Shown in pieces: positions 36,003-48,025 of a DNA stretch of 64,000 nucleotides. A program made the translations under genes and the position numbers. A model generated the notes under the pieces. It worked only from the letters and a program-made list of their open reading frames with translations. It had not been told where the DNA came from and did no database searches. How positions within the stretch are numbered: the first letter of the stretch is position 1; each line of letters starts with the position of its first letter. Origin of the DNA: Paralvinella palmiformis (lineage: Eukaryota; Annelida; Polychaeta; Terebellida; Alvinellidae); NCBI GenBank assembly GCA_025642065.1, contig JAODUP010000103.1, forward strand, positions 431,001 through 495,000, read 5' to 3'.

Positions 36003-36337
36003 ACTTATAGCAATCGAAGGCACCGTACATATTTCGCTGGTTCGAGCGATCATCGACCAGGTTTTTTCCATGCGTAGGTGGAGTGGTTTTTTTTTTGGGG
36101 GGGGGGATCCTTTGAGCGGGGTTTAGGGTGGCCAAACGAATGATGAAAGGGCGCTGGTCCAATTGCGCCAGAAATCGAGGTCTAGGTGCATTATTCGAGC
36201 CGATGTCATTTCGTGCATTTTATATTATCGCTCATAATGGACGGACAATCGGGAGGCGGTTAGCGTTGGTCCGACTGCGCCACGGTTACGGCCGCCATAA
36301 ACCTGGGCGCCAGTAAATGAGATAATTTCGCACAAAC

Positions 36338-36572
36338 CGTCTTCGCCCGAAAAGCCGAGCACCATTCTCGGCGGGGAGACCGCCTCGCCCACTTCGTTTA
36401 TGGAGAGCACGTAGATCTCGTATTCCTTGTAGATCGGCTGGTTTTCGATTGTCAGCGTATTGATGTCCTCGCTGACGATCTTCTCGTGGAAGTCCTGCTC
36501 CGCCAGCTCATGTCTCCGCCATTTGACTAGGTAATAAAAGCCGGGCGCGTTCTGCTCCTCGGGCGACACCAA
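36338..36572 (-). CDS. Nrg: Neuroglian exon: rest of FN3-2
   Basis: The 235-base exon runs from phase 0 to phase 1. It carries EEQNAPGFYYLVKWRR, a conserved glutamate-asparagine-alanine-proline loop followed by the C strand, then YEIYVLSINEVGEAV and the FN3-2/FN3-3 linker GFSGED. Fly neuroglian has GYSGED in the same place. The donor is GTTTGT and the acceptor is CTTTACAG. A compound AT/AC/AT/AG microsatellite starts about 15 bases upstream of the acceptor on the coding strand. Confidence 0.94.
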
Positions 36573-36587
36573 CTGTAAAGGCAGAAA

Positions 36588-36772
<185 letters not shown>

Positions 36773-37573
36773 AGGTACACATGAATCCAGAGAAAGACAC
36801 AACTTCACTCATACGTTCATACACATAAACAAATATACGAGGCAATTACTAATATCTATAAAACCGTGGAAAATATTGACAATAATAACAAAATAATGAA
36901 AGAATTTATCAATACGATAGAGAGATCATAGCCGAGACGCCTTTCTTTCTATCTCCCATTGCCCGATCCGCCTCGAACCTCAATTCCTCTCCTTCTCCGG
37001 CGTTTCGCGCGCCCTGCCAACCGCCACCCCCGTTTTATGATGGCTCCGTACATAAATCCCTTTGTCCGACTCTGGTGAATTATACACGGAGCGCGGGATA
37101 AAAGGTTTCATAAATTGCTCAGAAACGACGGCGCGGCGCAAATTGAAGTCCAGCGAAGCATTTCACGACACCGGCTTATTACAGACGCCGAAAACTGTTT
37201 GAAGCACGGCTAATTCACTTTTACATGTCACTCCGGCATTAGTGGTCAACAAATATTAGCGCCTTCTATAAATCCACATCTGTTTTATTGGCTCGTTCGT
37301 GGCGCCGCGAACCTCGACGCATTAGTTCCTTTAATATCGTTCGGCTGAAGTGTGCCCCACTTGGTCGGTGACGACGTCCGCCGGCTCGTCATAAATTGCC
37401 GAAATGACATCGCCGGCGAAGCGACCGCGCGCACGCACGCACGCCACACACGCACACATGCAAACACGCACCCCCCGCACACACATTTCTGCGTCTGCAC
37501 GGCATTGTTCGTTTGTTTGCTTTCGTCTTTCTGTGGAATGTGCGCCTACGTGCGCATGTACCTGTTTGTTGGG

Positions 37574-37732
37574 TGATGATTGATGTTTTACGGCCACTTT
37601 TGTGCACATGGTAGGCTAAATGGCCCGAGCAACCTCCAAGGATAATGAATCGAGGTCAAAGATGAAACACCCCGAACATGGATGGTAGTGATCTGTGATC
37701 CAACAGCTACCATTAGACCACGGAGGCGCCCC
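37574..37732 (-). mobile_element. tRNA-derived SINE, family 1
   Basis: Full tail and head, but the B-box region is deleted: GAAACACCCCGAACATGG joins straight to GGTAGTGATCTGTG. Confidence 0.88.
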
Positions 37733-38040
37733 GGTACCTGTTTGTCGGAAATCTCTGACAAATAGGTTAACTTTTAACAACTGGTTTTGGGTTGTTTTAG
37801 TTAGTTAGTGAGTATGTGAGTGAGTTAGTGAGTGAGTGGCTGTACCAGATAAGGCTTGAAATTAGTCAGCCACTTCCTAGGTAAATGAATGGATTCGAAT
37901 CAATAAGAAAGAAATTGGCATCGAAGTACACTACCCACTTTAGTACTAGGACGTCGAGATGAAGTGTAGTTCTGTAACAAATAATCCAATACACTATATC
38001 CAGCCATGGATGAATGTCTGGTGAACGTCAGCGACTGTAT

Positions 38041-38225
38041 GTTTACTGAGTGAGTGAGTGAGGGAATGAGTGAGTGAAAGAGTGAGTATTCTTTAGCCTC
38101 GGTGCTGTTCACATCTGGGACATAAGACGACCCAACGGGGAAATATCCCACACACGCATCGGATTCGAACTCGGATCCTGAGGTAGAAGCACAGCGCTTT
38201 AGTCACTAAACTATAGGAAGGCTGA
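38041..38225 (-). mobile_element. GAGT-tailed tRNA SINE (family 4)
   Basis: On the minus strand: AGTTTAGTGACTAAAGCGC head, GAGTTCGAATCCGATGCG B-box, CTTATGTCCCAGATGTGAAC, AGCACCGAGGCTAAAG, and a CACT tail. It is the clearest copy of this family. Confidence 0.82.
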
Positions 38226-38489
38226 GTTGAAGAGTCGCAGGGAAACAATAATAATATTAAAGACGTCATAACAGAGTAACAGTATGCATTAAAGCACTTG
38301 GAACATCTCGGATAGATGTCGTAAACGACAGTAGGACAACAAAAGAGATATGACTGACGCAGCTGATGATGATTCAGCTAACAAATGATGTCATACTTCT
38401 TGCATATGCATGACCGCATTTACAACAACAACAACAATAACAACAACAGCATCAAATCCCCATCCAATATGGATTCAAATTTAGCTCAC

Positions 38490-38863
38490 CTGCCAGGATA
38501 TGACCAAAGTCTTGGGCTTAACATTCAGGGTACAGACGCCTTTAGGGTTGTGATGCGGTACGTCCGGAGGCATTTGGCACACCTTCACGGTCGGGATGCT
38601 AGGCTTGCTCTGACCAATCAGGTTCACGGCAATCACCCGGAACGAGTAATTTGCATACGGCGACAGCGTGATCCTCTGGAAGAACCGGTCCCTGGGTAAC
38701 TGGGTCTTGGCGTTGCGCCAAGTATCCGGATTGAACGATGTGTTGTACTGGATTATGAACTGGACGACTGGCGAATAGTTCTCGCTGATCAGGCGCCAGC
38801 TTAACTGGGCCACGCGATTGTCACATGATGTCAGCGTCACATCAATGGGCGGATCCGGCACAT
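38490..38863 (-). CDS. Nrg: Neuroglian exon: FN3-1 and start of FN3-2
   Basis: The 374-base exon runs from phase 1 to phase 0. It begins VPDPPIDVTLTSCD and contains IIQYNTSFNPDTW and SPYANYSFRVIAVNLIG, the strand C, E and F blocks that are the best conserved part of neuroglian FN3-1. It then enters FN3-2 with MPPDVPHHNPKG and stops after LVISWQ, in the B strand. The NTS and NYS sequons are possible glycosylation sites. The donor is GTGAGC and the acceptor is TTTCCAG. Confidence 0.95.
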
Positions 38864-39304
38864 CTGGAAAGCACACAAAGAACACATCAGAAATACATTG
38901 ACCGGAAATAGAAAGGCGTCCATCTTATCATCAATTTCGGTTTCGGTCCCGCGGAGGTTTGAAGTCTCTGAAATAAAAGCCGTTAATTTATGTACTGACG
39001 ATAATGAAGGCATCGGAAATCCATGGAAGCTCATGATCTATTTATGGGATGTCCTGTTTATTGTATAGCGAGTCTGTTTCAAAACTTGTTCTCGGGTATA
39101 TTTTTAGAATATTCATTTTACTGATAATGATGAAATGAAAAGAGGCAAACGTTTTAACAACTGCTCAGTTGTGTTGATAAGGGGGATATTTGCACGCGAA
39201 AAGTATTGATACGAACAAGCGCGCGGGCGCGCACGCTCGCACGCAAATATATACACATGCACACATGCTCCCATAGACATGTTTATATGACAAATGAGAT
39301 GCAA

Positions 39305-39880
39305 GGAATAACAATAATATAATAATTACAAAACTTCTATAGCGCCAATATCCTCGGAAAGTCCGGGTACGATGCAAAGTTCATCAACAATGGTCAGATG
39401 GAAAGGAAGCTTAGGAAGGATAATCGAGTCGAAAAGGTTAGTTTTCAAATGGTGACGGAAAGAAACTATGCTATTTGATGACTTAACATGTTCAGAGAGT
39501 GAATTCCAAAAAGTAGGGACAGCAACTGAAAAAGCGCGAGTCCCAGCATGACTTTTAACATTGGGAACAGACAACAAGTGAAAACCAGATGAACGGAGTT
39601 CTCTGGACTTGAGTGCTAAAGACAGTATGGAAAATAGATGTGAGTGTTCTCCAGAAGAAATAATGTTTGATAGGCAATAGTGCAGAGTTTCAAAATGATG
39701 CCAGATTGAACAGTGAGCCAGTGAAGAGATTTCAGAAGTGGGATAGAATGGGAAACCCGAAGAGACGGTGTGACAACCCTAGCTAAGCAGTTCTGAACAC
39801 AACGAATTTTAGAATATCCGTAAGCTTATGCAAATTAAATATCTGTTTTCAAATATGGTATTCATTACCAGTCTAAGGGA
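39305..39880 (-). mobile_element. LINE C-terminal fragment and 3' end, second family
   Basis: Broken frames on the minus strand give KIRCVQNCLARVVT, SIPLLKSLHWLTV and TRAFSVAVPTFWNSLSEHV, then SFRHHLKTNLF. These are the C-terminal signatures of CR1/L2-type reverse transcriptase proteins. The 3' end reads TTGGCGCTATAGAAGTTTTG, then an ATT-type tail. It differs in sequence from the LINE at 20.34-22.6 kb. Confidence 0.85.
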
Positions 39881-39995
39881 GCCGTGATGGTGCAGTGGGT
39901 GTGGTATTGCGCTGGAAATCTCGGTCAGAATTCCAGTTGTGGCCAGCGCCGAGGCCCAATATAGCATGCACTCTGTAACACCGGACCAACACTGT
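39878..39995 (+). mobile_element. tRNA-like repeat of another family
   Basis: It begins GAGCCGTGATGGTGCAGTGG and has a B-box-like TCAGAATTCCAGTTG, then GGCCAGCGCCGAGGCCC. There is one copy in the window, so family status is uncertain. Confidence 0.4.
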
Positions 39996-40005
39996 AGGTG
40001 TGATA

Positions 40006-40131
40006 TGATGACTGATGTTTTATGGCCACTTTTGTGCACGTGGTAGGCTAAATGGGCCAAGAGACCACAAAGATAATGAAGCAAAGTCAAAGATGAAACA
40101 CGCGCTACCAACTAGACCACGGAGGCGCCCT
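40006..40131 (-). mobile_element. tRNA-derived SINE, family 1, internal deletion
   Basis: The tail (TTTTATGGCCACTTTTGTGC) and A-box head are intact, but about 60 bases including the B-box are missing at GAAACACGCGCTACC. Confidence 0.85.
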
Positions 40132-40689
40132 GTACGTATGATACGGGAAGGGGGCGTGTGAGGAGGGGAGAATGCGTGCGTGTGCATGCCTGTGTATGTG
40201 TATGTATGTGCGTGAGCTCACGCACGCACGAGGTTCCCATCCCTACGACCATATGACGATATAGATCTGTTTGTAAGACATCCAAGGAATAGTTTAATTT
40301 GGGAGTTCATGAAGCGTGCCGTAGACGAATAAGACCGCCATCCAGTCCCCGGGCAAAATACGACGTCCGCCGTTTACGATGATTTATGGGAGGGTCTTCG
40401 AATGAAGCGACCTCTGTAGGCGAGGCTGAGCGATCGTGAAGCGTTCAGAACGTTAACGTTTGACGGTTAGAGCGTTCAGCTGCCGGAACGTTGTCGGTGG
40501 CCACCGGAGCTCGGCCCCAAACACGACAATTATAGACCATAAACCGTGAAGAGATGGGCCACCCGACTGACCGCCGTCTATACAGCCGCAAATGGGTAAC
40601 TTGACGCTTCACCGGCCATAGAATACAGTTAATGGAGAGGAACAGTGATCGATTGGATGAAGACCAGATCGGGATGGTCTAAGAACAAT

Positions 40690-40765
40690 ATTATTATTAT
40701 TATTATTACTATTTACCACATTTAATATAGCGTCTCTTTTGTAAAGGTATTATTAGGTACAAGTT
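40690..40765 (-). mobile_element. Possible LINE/SINE 3' end with (ATT)n tail
   Basis: On the minus strand it reads GACGCTATATTAAATGTGG, then an AAT/ATA-type tail. The layout matches the other LINE 3' ends, but the sequence is too short for certainty. Confidence 0.4.
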
Positions 40766-41559
40766 TGTTTACGTTTGAGAAAATATGAAGAAAAAAAGTA
40801 CTAAAATGATTTGCCGTATTAATGGCTACCTCAAATGATGATAAGGAAGATGTACAGACAGATACCTTAATATGTTATTTCTGATGTTATTTAATGTTAT
40901 TCCTTTATGCTGGATAAATGAATAAAATGAAATAACACCAGTTGATATAGCTAGAAATAGGTATATGTTTAGATGAGGTTTTAAGAGGTGTTACTTCCTA
41001 CTTATTCATTTATTTCTAACTGCGAGTATAAACCTATTTGGAGTTCCGAATGCGCATGCATTAAAAGTCACTCCCGAGACCTGTTCTGGGGATAAACAAA
41101 CGCACGTGGAATTATCAGAACGCCGTCTCTGGATATTATCACTTGTACATTGCTAGATCTAGAAAGACAAGTTTTGTATTTTTGGAAAAATATTTTGAAA
41201 CATATTGTAGGTTTAATAAACAACTTAATGCTATGTGAAATGCTGCCTAAATTTCTCAAATCTGATTTAGTACATGTATGGTAGCTCTAGTCTAGTACTA
41301 CTAGTACTAGAAGACTAGTATTAAGACTATTATCACCATCTCTGTGGTATGATCTACATTTTACTAATTGGGATACTCACTTGATTAAACGACTGTTCTT
41401 TGTTGGTCTAATTATTTGTTTTATAAAATATCTAGTTGATGACATATGAATGATATAATTATTTGCGCCTTTGAACATTGCTCCAACATCACATACACTA
41501 TCTCTAGACGGAGCAGGTTAACTTGTTTAAAGCACTGGTGTTAGAAGACTGATGATGCA

Positions 41560-42270
41560 CGTCAGTGTCTACCTCTATTCACACTCCATACATTCCCAAC
41601 TGAAAAGAGGGACCTGGCAGCATGGCTCAAGTGGGCCAAGGCGGTTATTGGAAATGAACAAATGGGAAAAAACTGACTAGCATCCGCTGATCCATACCCA
41701 ATTAAAAATCTTGGCATAAACGTTGTTCCACAATTCTCCCGGAAACCACCAACATTTAGACAGAAACCTGGCCCAAAGTCTTGTACAAGCATCACTGCAG
41801 GAAGAGTGTTGCTGGTGATGATGAAATTGCACTTGGCTATCACTACTGAGTTGCTGTCAGGTATATTTGGAATATCATCAGCGCAGGTTTATCAAATAAT
41901 CAACGTCTGGGTGAAGATGCTGGCTACTATTCTACATCCTCTAGACATATGGCCATCAAAACAAGTGATCATCTTCCAAAAGCCTTGGAAGACTGCCCAC
42001 ACCTCCGATGTACCATAGGTTGTACCAAAATATTCATAGAGTGTCCTCGTGTTTTAGAACTGCAGGCAATCACGTGGAGTGATTATAAAAAACACAACAC
42101 AATAAAATGTATTGTTTGTATCACACCAGATGAAGTCCTTAGTCTTTTGCAAGAGGCATAGAGTGGGCGAGCTTCTTATATCTTGTGGAACCCAATGACT
42201 TGATCATGGCAGACAGAGGGTTCACCATACAGGAGGTCCACCTGCCATAGCTTGAATTCATCTAGTGCTG
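41560..42270 (+). pseudogene. Decayed ISL2EU/Harbinger-type DDE transposase
   Basis: Two overlapping broken frames give LHLAITTELLSGIFGISSAQ then VYQIINVWVKML and LDIWPSKQ, and after a frameshift CTKIFIECPRVLELQA, TWSDYKKHNTIKCIVCIT and PDEVLS. A third piece gives DLIMADRGFTIQEVHLP before a stop. These match the helix-turn-helix and DDE_Tnp_4 blocks of the family (usually DCTEIFIERP, YSDYKHHNTVKFL, ADRGF). The first catalytic Asp of DCTE is not preserved here (GCTK). Frameshifts, stops and a missing segment make it dead. Terminal repeats were not identified. Confidence 0.82.
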
Positions 42271-42826
42271 ATGCAGCCAATGTGTCCGTCAGATTGTAAT
42301 GACGTTTAGCAGCATATAAATGTCCAACATTATTTGAAAATACACTGCTCGATCTAGATCTCAGAGATAATTACATACTTAAATGTTTAATAGGTGTTCG
42401 ATATCACAAACAGAGAAAATGACGTCTAAATGACGTCTGGCTGCTTCTCCTTTTTTATTTTACTGCCTAATAATAATGGCCGAAATGACAATTATTTTAC
42501 TTAACTACCTTAAATAAGAGAGAAGCATATGGTATGTAATATACTTATTCACCACCAGGACTAATTATAAATAAATTTATAATTCATAATATATGGTATA
42601 TTCGGCGGAGAAAACCTTGCCACTTGTTTGGTTGGGTGCAAACTCCTCTACTACGCACAGCATGATCATGAGTAAGAAACTCCGAATTGGGTTATTAACT
42701 GTATTGTCGATTCTACCCATTTTTATTAAGAAAAGTAGAAAACACCTGAAATACTGGATGTGGTGCATTTGGTGACTTCCCCCATCGAGTTTTTTTCCTA
42801 CGAGTGAGAGAGAAATTAGTGGATAC

Positions 42827-42831
<5 letters not shown>

Positions 42832-42879
<48 letters not shown>

Positions 42880-42880
42880 C
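42832..42880. repeat. (AT)n(AG)n compound microsatellite
   Basis: AT run followed by AG run, about 75 bases from the donor of the Ig6 exon. Confidence 0.95.
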
Positions 42881-42953
42881 TTAAAATCTACATTATAATA
42901 ATTTAGATTACCTGTCATATATTTTCAAAGCAGGTGTCAGTTAATCACCTTAC

Positions 42954-43244
42954 CTTCTACAATCAGCTGTGCACTCGCTGTGTCTCGGTCCCCTGCCAGC
43001 TTAGCAACGCATGTGTACAATCCAGTATCCTGTGTTGAGGCGTTCTGGATGGTGAGCGTGTTCTCGACGGAGTCTTTACGAAATCTGATATCCTTGCCGT
43101 AGTTTATTCTCTCGTCGTCTTTGCGCCATTCAATTTCCGGTACACCGTCGAGAAGAGTGTCCGTACCAGCCGTACACCGATATGTGACAGACATACCTGC
43201 TCGTACACGCTGGTGCTTCGGCCCGTGTCGAATATATATATCAC
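42954..43244 (-). CDS. Nrg: Neuroglian exon: sixth Ig domain
   Basis: The 291-base exon runs from phase 1 to phase 1 and encodes one whole C2-type Ig domain. The B-strand cysteine lies in MSVTYRCTAG, the C-strand tryptophan in EIEWRKD, and the F-strand cysteine in DTGLYTCVAK. The domain ends with LIVE before the FN3 array, like the LIVQD end of fly Ig6. The donor is GTAAGG. The acceptor TTCCAG directly abuts a (CT)n(AT)n microsatellite on the coding strand. This is the most 5' exon I could find. The following intron is 4090 bases long. Confidence 0.92.
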
Positions 43245-43247
43245 CTG

Positions 43248-43310
<63 letters not shown>
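43248..43310. repeat. (AT)n(AG)n microsatellite at the Ig6 exon acceptor
   Basis: The tract touches the acceptor: on the coding strand it reads (CT)n(AT)n then TTCCAG and the exon. The AT block separates the pyrimidine tract from the AG by about 35 bases. Confidence 0.95.
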
Positions 43311-43312
<2 letters not shown>

Positions 43313-43589
43313 TACTACACACATTTGAAAAGTAAACACACATACCTCACACACACACACACAGTGCATGCATGCTCACGCATACACTATAATTTAGGCA
43401 TGTACAGCGATGAAAGGTACAGGTTGATTTAGACAAACAGTCAGACACATGGGTATATACACTGGCTCATAGAGACACGTTTCTTCTGATTGTGTTATAT
43501 GGTAGACTATGGTGTTAATAGGAAAACAAATATTTTCGTCATCTAGTGTTTTCTTTCTGGCTTCTTTCTTCTTCTTCGTTGAGGGACGT

Positions 43590-43745
43590 TTCGACGGGTG
43601 GTGGACTAGAGCGCTGCACTGCAAACCTCCAGGTTGTGGGTTCGAATCCGGCTCATGCCCGGGTTTGTCGGATTTATTCAGTTTGGACAGACCCTGCTCG
43701 GCCATATGCCCCAGCTTTGGCCAGTGCCAAGGTTAAACGTCTAAA
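43590..43745 (+). mobile_element. tRNA-derived SINE, family 3
   Basis: Head GGTGGACTAGAGCGCTGCAC, B-box GTGGGTTCGAATCCGGCTC, body GGGTTTGTCGGATTTATTC and CTCGGCCATATGCCCCAG. Related to the diverged copy at 17104-17215. Confidence 0.72.
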
Positions 43746-43799
43746 GTCAAATTCTTAGATATTTGGCTATATGGCTCGGCGTGACCGTAGTGAAATTAC

Positions 43800-43975
43800 C
43801 ACCATCACCATCACTATCACTATCACGATCATTATCATTACATTCATCATCTTTAGCAACATCAACGTGAACAACAATAAGGACAACGACCTTATAAGAT
43901 ACATTAAGGACAATTTGTCCTGGATGTAGCCGTCTGGCCAGAGTCGAACAGACATCAGTAACAGCGTGCTAATGC
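43800..43975 (-). mobile_element. tRNA-like SINE with ATGGTG-type tail (putative)
   Basis: On the minus strand, a head with GTCTGTTCGACTCTGGCC is followed after about 90 bases by GATAGTGATGGTG repeats at 43796-43840. Confidence 0.4.
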
Positions 43976-43979
43976 CTAG

Positions 43980-44063
43980 CTGGTGTGTGTGTCTGTGTGT
44001 ATGTGTGTGTTATGTGTTTGTGTGTGTGTATGTGTGTGAGTTATGTGTGTGTGTGTGTGTGTG
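43980..44063. repeat. (GT)n-rich microsatellite
   Basis: GTGTGTAT and GTGTTATG variants between clean GT runs. Confidence 0.92.
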
Positions 44064-44514
44064 CCAGACGTCCAGTTATTCGCCGGACCGTGTTGTCGTC
44101 GGTTAGTATTCAGGATCCGACCCCGTCCTAATGGTCGATTGTTGTTTGGAGATGCTCAGCTCCAGGATTTCCTCACACTGATGAGAGCCGACAGAAGGAC
44201 CGGTAGCGTCCCCTGGTGAATAACAGATGAGCGCCGAAATGTGCCAATAAGCAGTGCCACCTGGTGGCGGTACCCATCCCGGATAGCACCGGGCTGTCCC
44301 GGCCGATAATCCTTTAACAGCTCTGCCACGCCACTGGTCCATCAGCGAGCGGGCTAAAAACGCGCTACCATTACTGAACGCCCATATACGTGGGCGTTCG
44401 TGGGCCACCTCGGCTGCCACAGGGGCATGCTCCGTACAGCTGTGGTCAGGCCGACAATTTGTCGCCTAGACATACATCCCTCATCTCGCTGAATTAGTCG
44501 TTGGATAATTCGTT

Positions 44515-44600
44515 TTAGTAGTAATCTTTGGGGATCGAACCTATGATCTTCGACCGAGTGCTGAACACCTTAGTAGCTGAGCCGGGCAGCACTAAGTCGG
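44515..44600 (-). mobile_element. tRNA-like SINE head
   Basis: On the minus strand: GGCTCAGCTACTAAGGTG as A-box and AGGTTCGATCCCC as B-box. There is no convincing acceptor stem pairing. Confidence 0.45.
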
Positions 44601-47290
44601 TTAGACACACTTTCTTGCCGTATGTAAGTCGAGAAGATTCTGTTTACATTCGCCGTCACGCTTACCAATCCGGACTGAGAACTGCCAACGTTTCATACGA
44701 TACAATATTAACACTCCCACACGTCAATAATTCATATACCCACAGGTACTTCCACGCATAATCTGGAGCAGTTCTCACTCGATCAGTTCTACCAAAGTCG
44801 AAGAAGTGAACTGAGAATTGTCGTCAAGTCAAAATTCTCCCCTTCTCATATTTTCAGTTACAAATATAAATACGGGAAATTTAATTGGGGCTACGGACCT
44901 TTCGCTTTCATTTTCAATACCACGTCCCCATCCTCTCTGACTTCAGATAGGATATATGTCTTGAAGATACTAGTCGGAATATGCTATATATAACCCAATT
45001 AGGAATCCTATTTCGTCAATATTACACGTCTTCGAAAGTGTGTTTGTAGTTTCCATCTGATTCCCGTTCTTCTACACAGAGACGACGAAGGATACGGTTA
45101 TCAATTCACACCGTAGCTATCCTATTCTCAAAGCGTTCGGCGGTGTCAACAGACCATTTTGATAACGGGTCGTTCGTTGTCCGACCCACTCCCATCATGT
45201 ATCGTGTGTTCAGCATCTATAAATAGAGACATCACGGTTGACGAATGCATTAAGCATTCATCAGCCGGATATACTCGCCATGTGGAGCAAATATGCAGAT
45301 TATATTTAAACAGTGGTCCAGCTCGAGTGCCGCTGTGTCGCATGAAATGTCTGGCTTGCAATAATTGGAAATGTTGCCGTCAGCAAGTTCAGTAATTATT
45401 GCTGCATAATAAGGACCAAAAGAGGGGGGGGGGGGAGAGCAACCGGTTAATGTCGAATATTGGATCGTATCAGCAAAACTTCCCATTTTAACTGCATCGT
45501 TTAGAAACTTCGAAGACGGATGCTTGCAGTTTTTGCCTGTTTTCAAAATAAGGCTGATCTCGATATCAGAACTGCGCCAACGATTACGAAATTCCCTCAC
45601 GTTCTTTGCGCGCTTAATTCGCCTGTTTTGTTTGCCCGGAAAGACTAAAAATGCCCCAAAGCAGATCAGTCCTAATATTTATTCCGAACGCCATCTTTCG
45701 GTCGAACGCGGCGCGGGTCGGACTCGAACACTTTCCCCGAATACGTTTTAGTCGGATGACGCCGACTTTGGCCGAGATCAGAGAGAATGGTGCGCGTCGA
45801 ACAAAAAGCCGTTTCGATTCTATTCGGTAATCATCGTCTTGTTTCGGCACCAATCTCGGTCCGTTGTCCCGGTGACAGGTTCTCAGCGAGCAATTAGCCG
45901 AGCACGTAGAATTGACACTGAAATACTTTGGAGATTCAATAAGTACAATCCTATTTACTGGCGGTCCATTAGAGCCTCAGACAATGGGAAGCGGGAAGGC
46001 TCCGGGCTGATAAAAATAAAATGGCCGCTGATAAACGGGACCGAAGGCCGTGATGGACGGATAGGCGGGGACCCGACGGACACATGGCGTTTGAGGGTTC
46101 GTTGCGGTGCATAGTAAGTGCGCGAGGTTTTACGCCAAATATCGTACACTATAACCGGGCTAATCCGGTATTTTGTTAATGCAAAAGACCCGTGAAGTGG
46201 CAGTTCAACATTTAGTCTGTGTGGAGAAGGCGTGCGATTAGGGTTCCGACATCACAACGGCGCTGTTTTGATGTCCTTCCCATTGGATTCGTTGGAATTG
46301 CTTATGTGAGCATTGCTGCTAAACTGAGGTGACTCTTAATAACAGAATAATCGCCACCTTCCTATCTTCCAGTAAGAAGGAGCTGTCAGTGTGTCGTAAT
46401 AAATTGGAACAGATGATTTGAACAGATGGATCAAGTCACACGTCCTTTATCCGAATAATGGATACACACACCAAGGAACCAATTCAAAATCTATTACCAG
46501 TCGAGACTGCGAGCCTATAATGTGGGCCAATAGTCTGATCTCTGGATTGTCTACGTTCATCGCTCGATGGCATGTTGTCTATGAATATTTGCTTGACCTT
46601 TCTCTCCTTAGTAGCATAATGAATTCTATTCCAATCCAGAGAAATACAATTTGGTTATCCAACTAGCCATTCCGGCTGTTTTTTTCCCTTCTTCTTCAGA
46701 AATCTTATCTTTCCTCCCGACTAACCAGATGCCGGCCATTAGTTGTACCTGACACAAACACGCAGTGTCCCAAATGTATCCTTTCAGGATGAATAAAAGG
46801 TTATTGTGCCGAGGGCGGCTTTTCCGAACACCATTACGCCATTATGTTTCTTGTTTAACGGGCAACGCGTCAGTCAGAACGGGTTGCATGATCCGTTGTT
46901 CGGCGGCTAAGAGTACGGCCTATGACATGGAATCATTTCGACCGTTATTGAAATATCAAATGTCATCTGCCAGCGTGTATCATGCCGACTACTGGTATTA
47001 TGGATCAATCTTAGATGGCCTAACACCAGCAGTGGCACAACATCTCGCATACCAGCGAATTACCGGCATAGTTAGACAGCAAACAGCCGAGATTTAATAC
47101 CCATAATACATGTATTACTTTCATCTCTTCTCTACACTCTAATATCCAGTTGGATTTATAGAGAGCCGAACAATTTGAGGATATTCTAGTAAATATCTCT
47201 AAACACTAGTAAATTACTTACGCGACCACGGATATGATGAGAACTTTCACTGATCATTCTACATTTGTAATTTACTCACACCTTTACACT

Positions 47291-47380
47291 AGGGCGCCTC
47301 CATGGTCTAACTGGAAGCGCGGTTGGCCACATATCTATGGCACCCGGGTTCAAACCCCGGCCGGGCTATGTTGAAAAATT
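47291..47380 (+). mobile_element. tRNA-derived SINE head, variant type, truncated
   Basis: GGCGCCTCCATGGTCTAACT head, then ACCCGGGTTCAAACCCCGGC and GGGCTATGTTG. The body is missing. It shares the variant B-box with 7490-7632 and 9965-10090. Confidence 0.82.
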
Positions 47381-47780
47381 GACAATTGTATCAAGATACA
47401 TGGCAGTTACATTGAAAACAATATCTCCATACGATGTATCTAGATACCAAATGCAACTACCCGATATCGTTTTACGCCCCCATGCTCTACCGCGGCACTA
47501 CGATGGCCTATCGTGTCCTATCACCGCAATTACGTTACTTCCATATATGTTTGCATCTATCACAATTACGAAACGAATTTCGATTAATTACACTTCATCA
47601 AACAGCGGCTAAATGTAATATTAAGGCGAGTGGCATCTGGATTGTCTGCTAACTCGTGATTCCATTAGGCTCATTTGTCGGGATAGGCTAATACAGGTAG
47701 ATCGTCTAATCGAGTCAAATGCCAACAGGAACCGGAGTACCAACGTAAGTCAATTACAAACAACAACATGACCGCTATAC

Positions 47781-47814
<34 letters not shown>

Positions 47815-47837
47815 TTCTTTCTTCCCGTCTTCGTCCA

Positions 47838-48025
47838 TAGGGGCTCTTCCGTGGTCTAATTGGGAGCGCTTTGGACCACAGATCACTACCACCTGAGTTT
47901 GAATCTCGGCGTGGGCATATCTGAAAGGTGTTTCACCTTTGCCTTCGCTTCATTACCTTCGGAGGTCGCCTGGCCCATTTAGCCTAACATATGCACAAAA
48001 GTGAACGCGAATCAATCATCAATTC
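47838..48025 (+). mobile_element. tRNA-derived SINE, family 1
   Basis: The copy is near full length: TCCGTGGTCTAATTGGGAGC, GAGTTTGAATCTCGGCGTGG, GAGGTCGCCTGGCCCATTTA and GCACAAAAGTGAAC. It follows an (AT)n run at 47781-47812. Confidence 0.92.

Larger units (their letters stand above)
32069..36337. other. Neuroglian intron of 4269 bases
   Basis: No gene is seen. It carries long (AT)n at 32741-32780 and 32917-32981, a tRNA SINE (34090-34275), a tRNA-like head (34735-34835), CpG-rich blocks (33270-33660 and 34850-35640) and a GA-rich tract (35925-36002). Confidence 0.7.
38864..42953. other. Neuroglian intron of 4090 bases
   Basis: It holds a LINE tail (39305-39880), a tRNA-like repeat (39878-39995), a SINE (40006-40131), a LINE-type 3' end (40690-40765), a transposase remnant (41560-42270) and (AT)n(AG)n at 42832-42880. 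The remaining sequence is unassigned. Confidence 0.7.

Noticed and set aside
44103..44420. 105-codon minus-strand frame with several cysteines
   Set aside because: I tested it as a possible Ig exon; the Cys/Trp spacing and splice borders do not fit.
46765..47097. 110-codon plus-strand frame
   Set aside because: No recognisable family, no clear promoter or splice sites; it could be chance.
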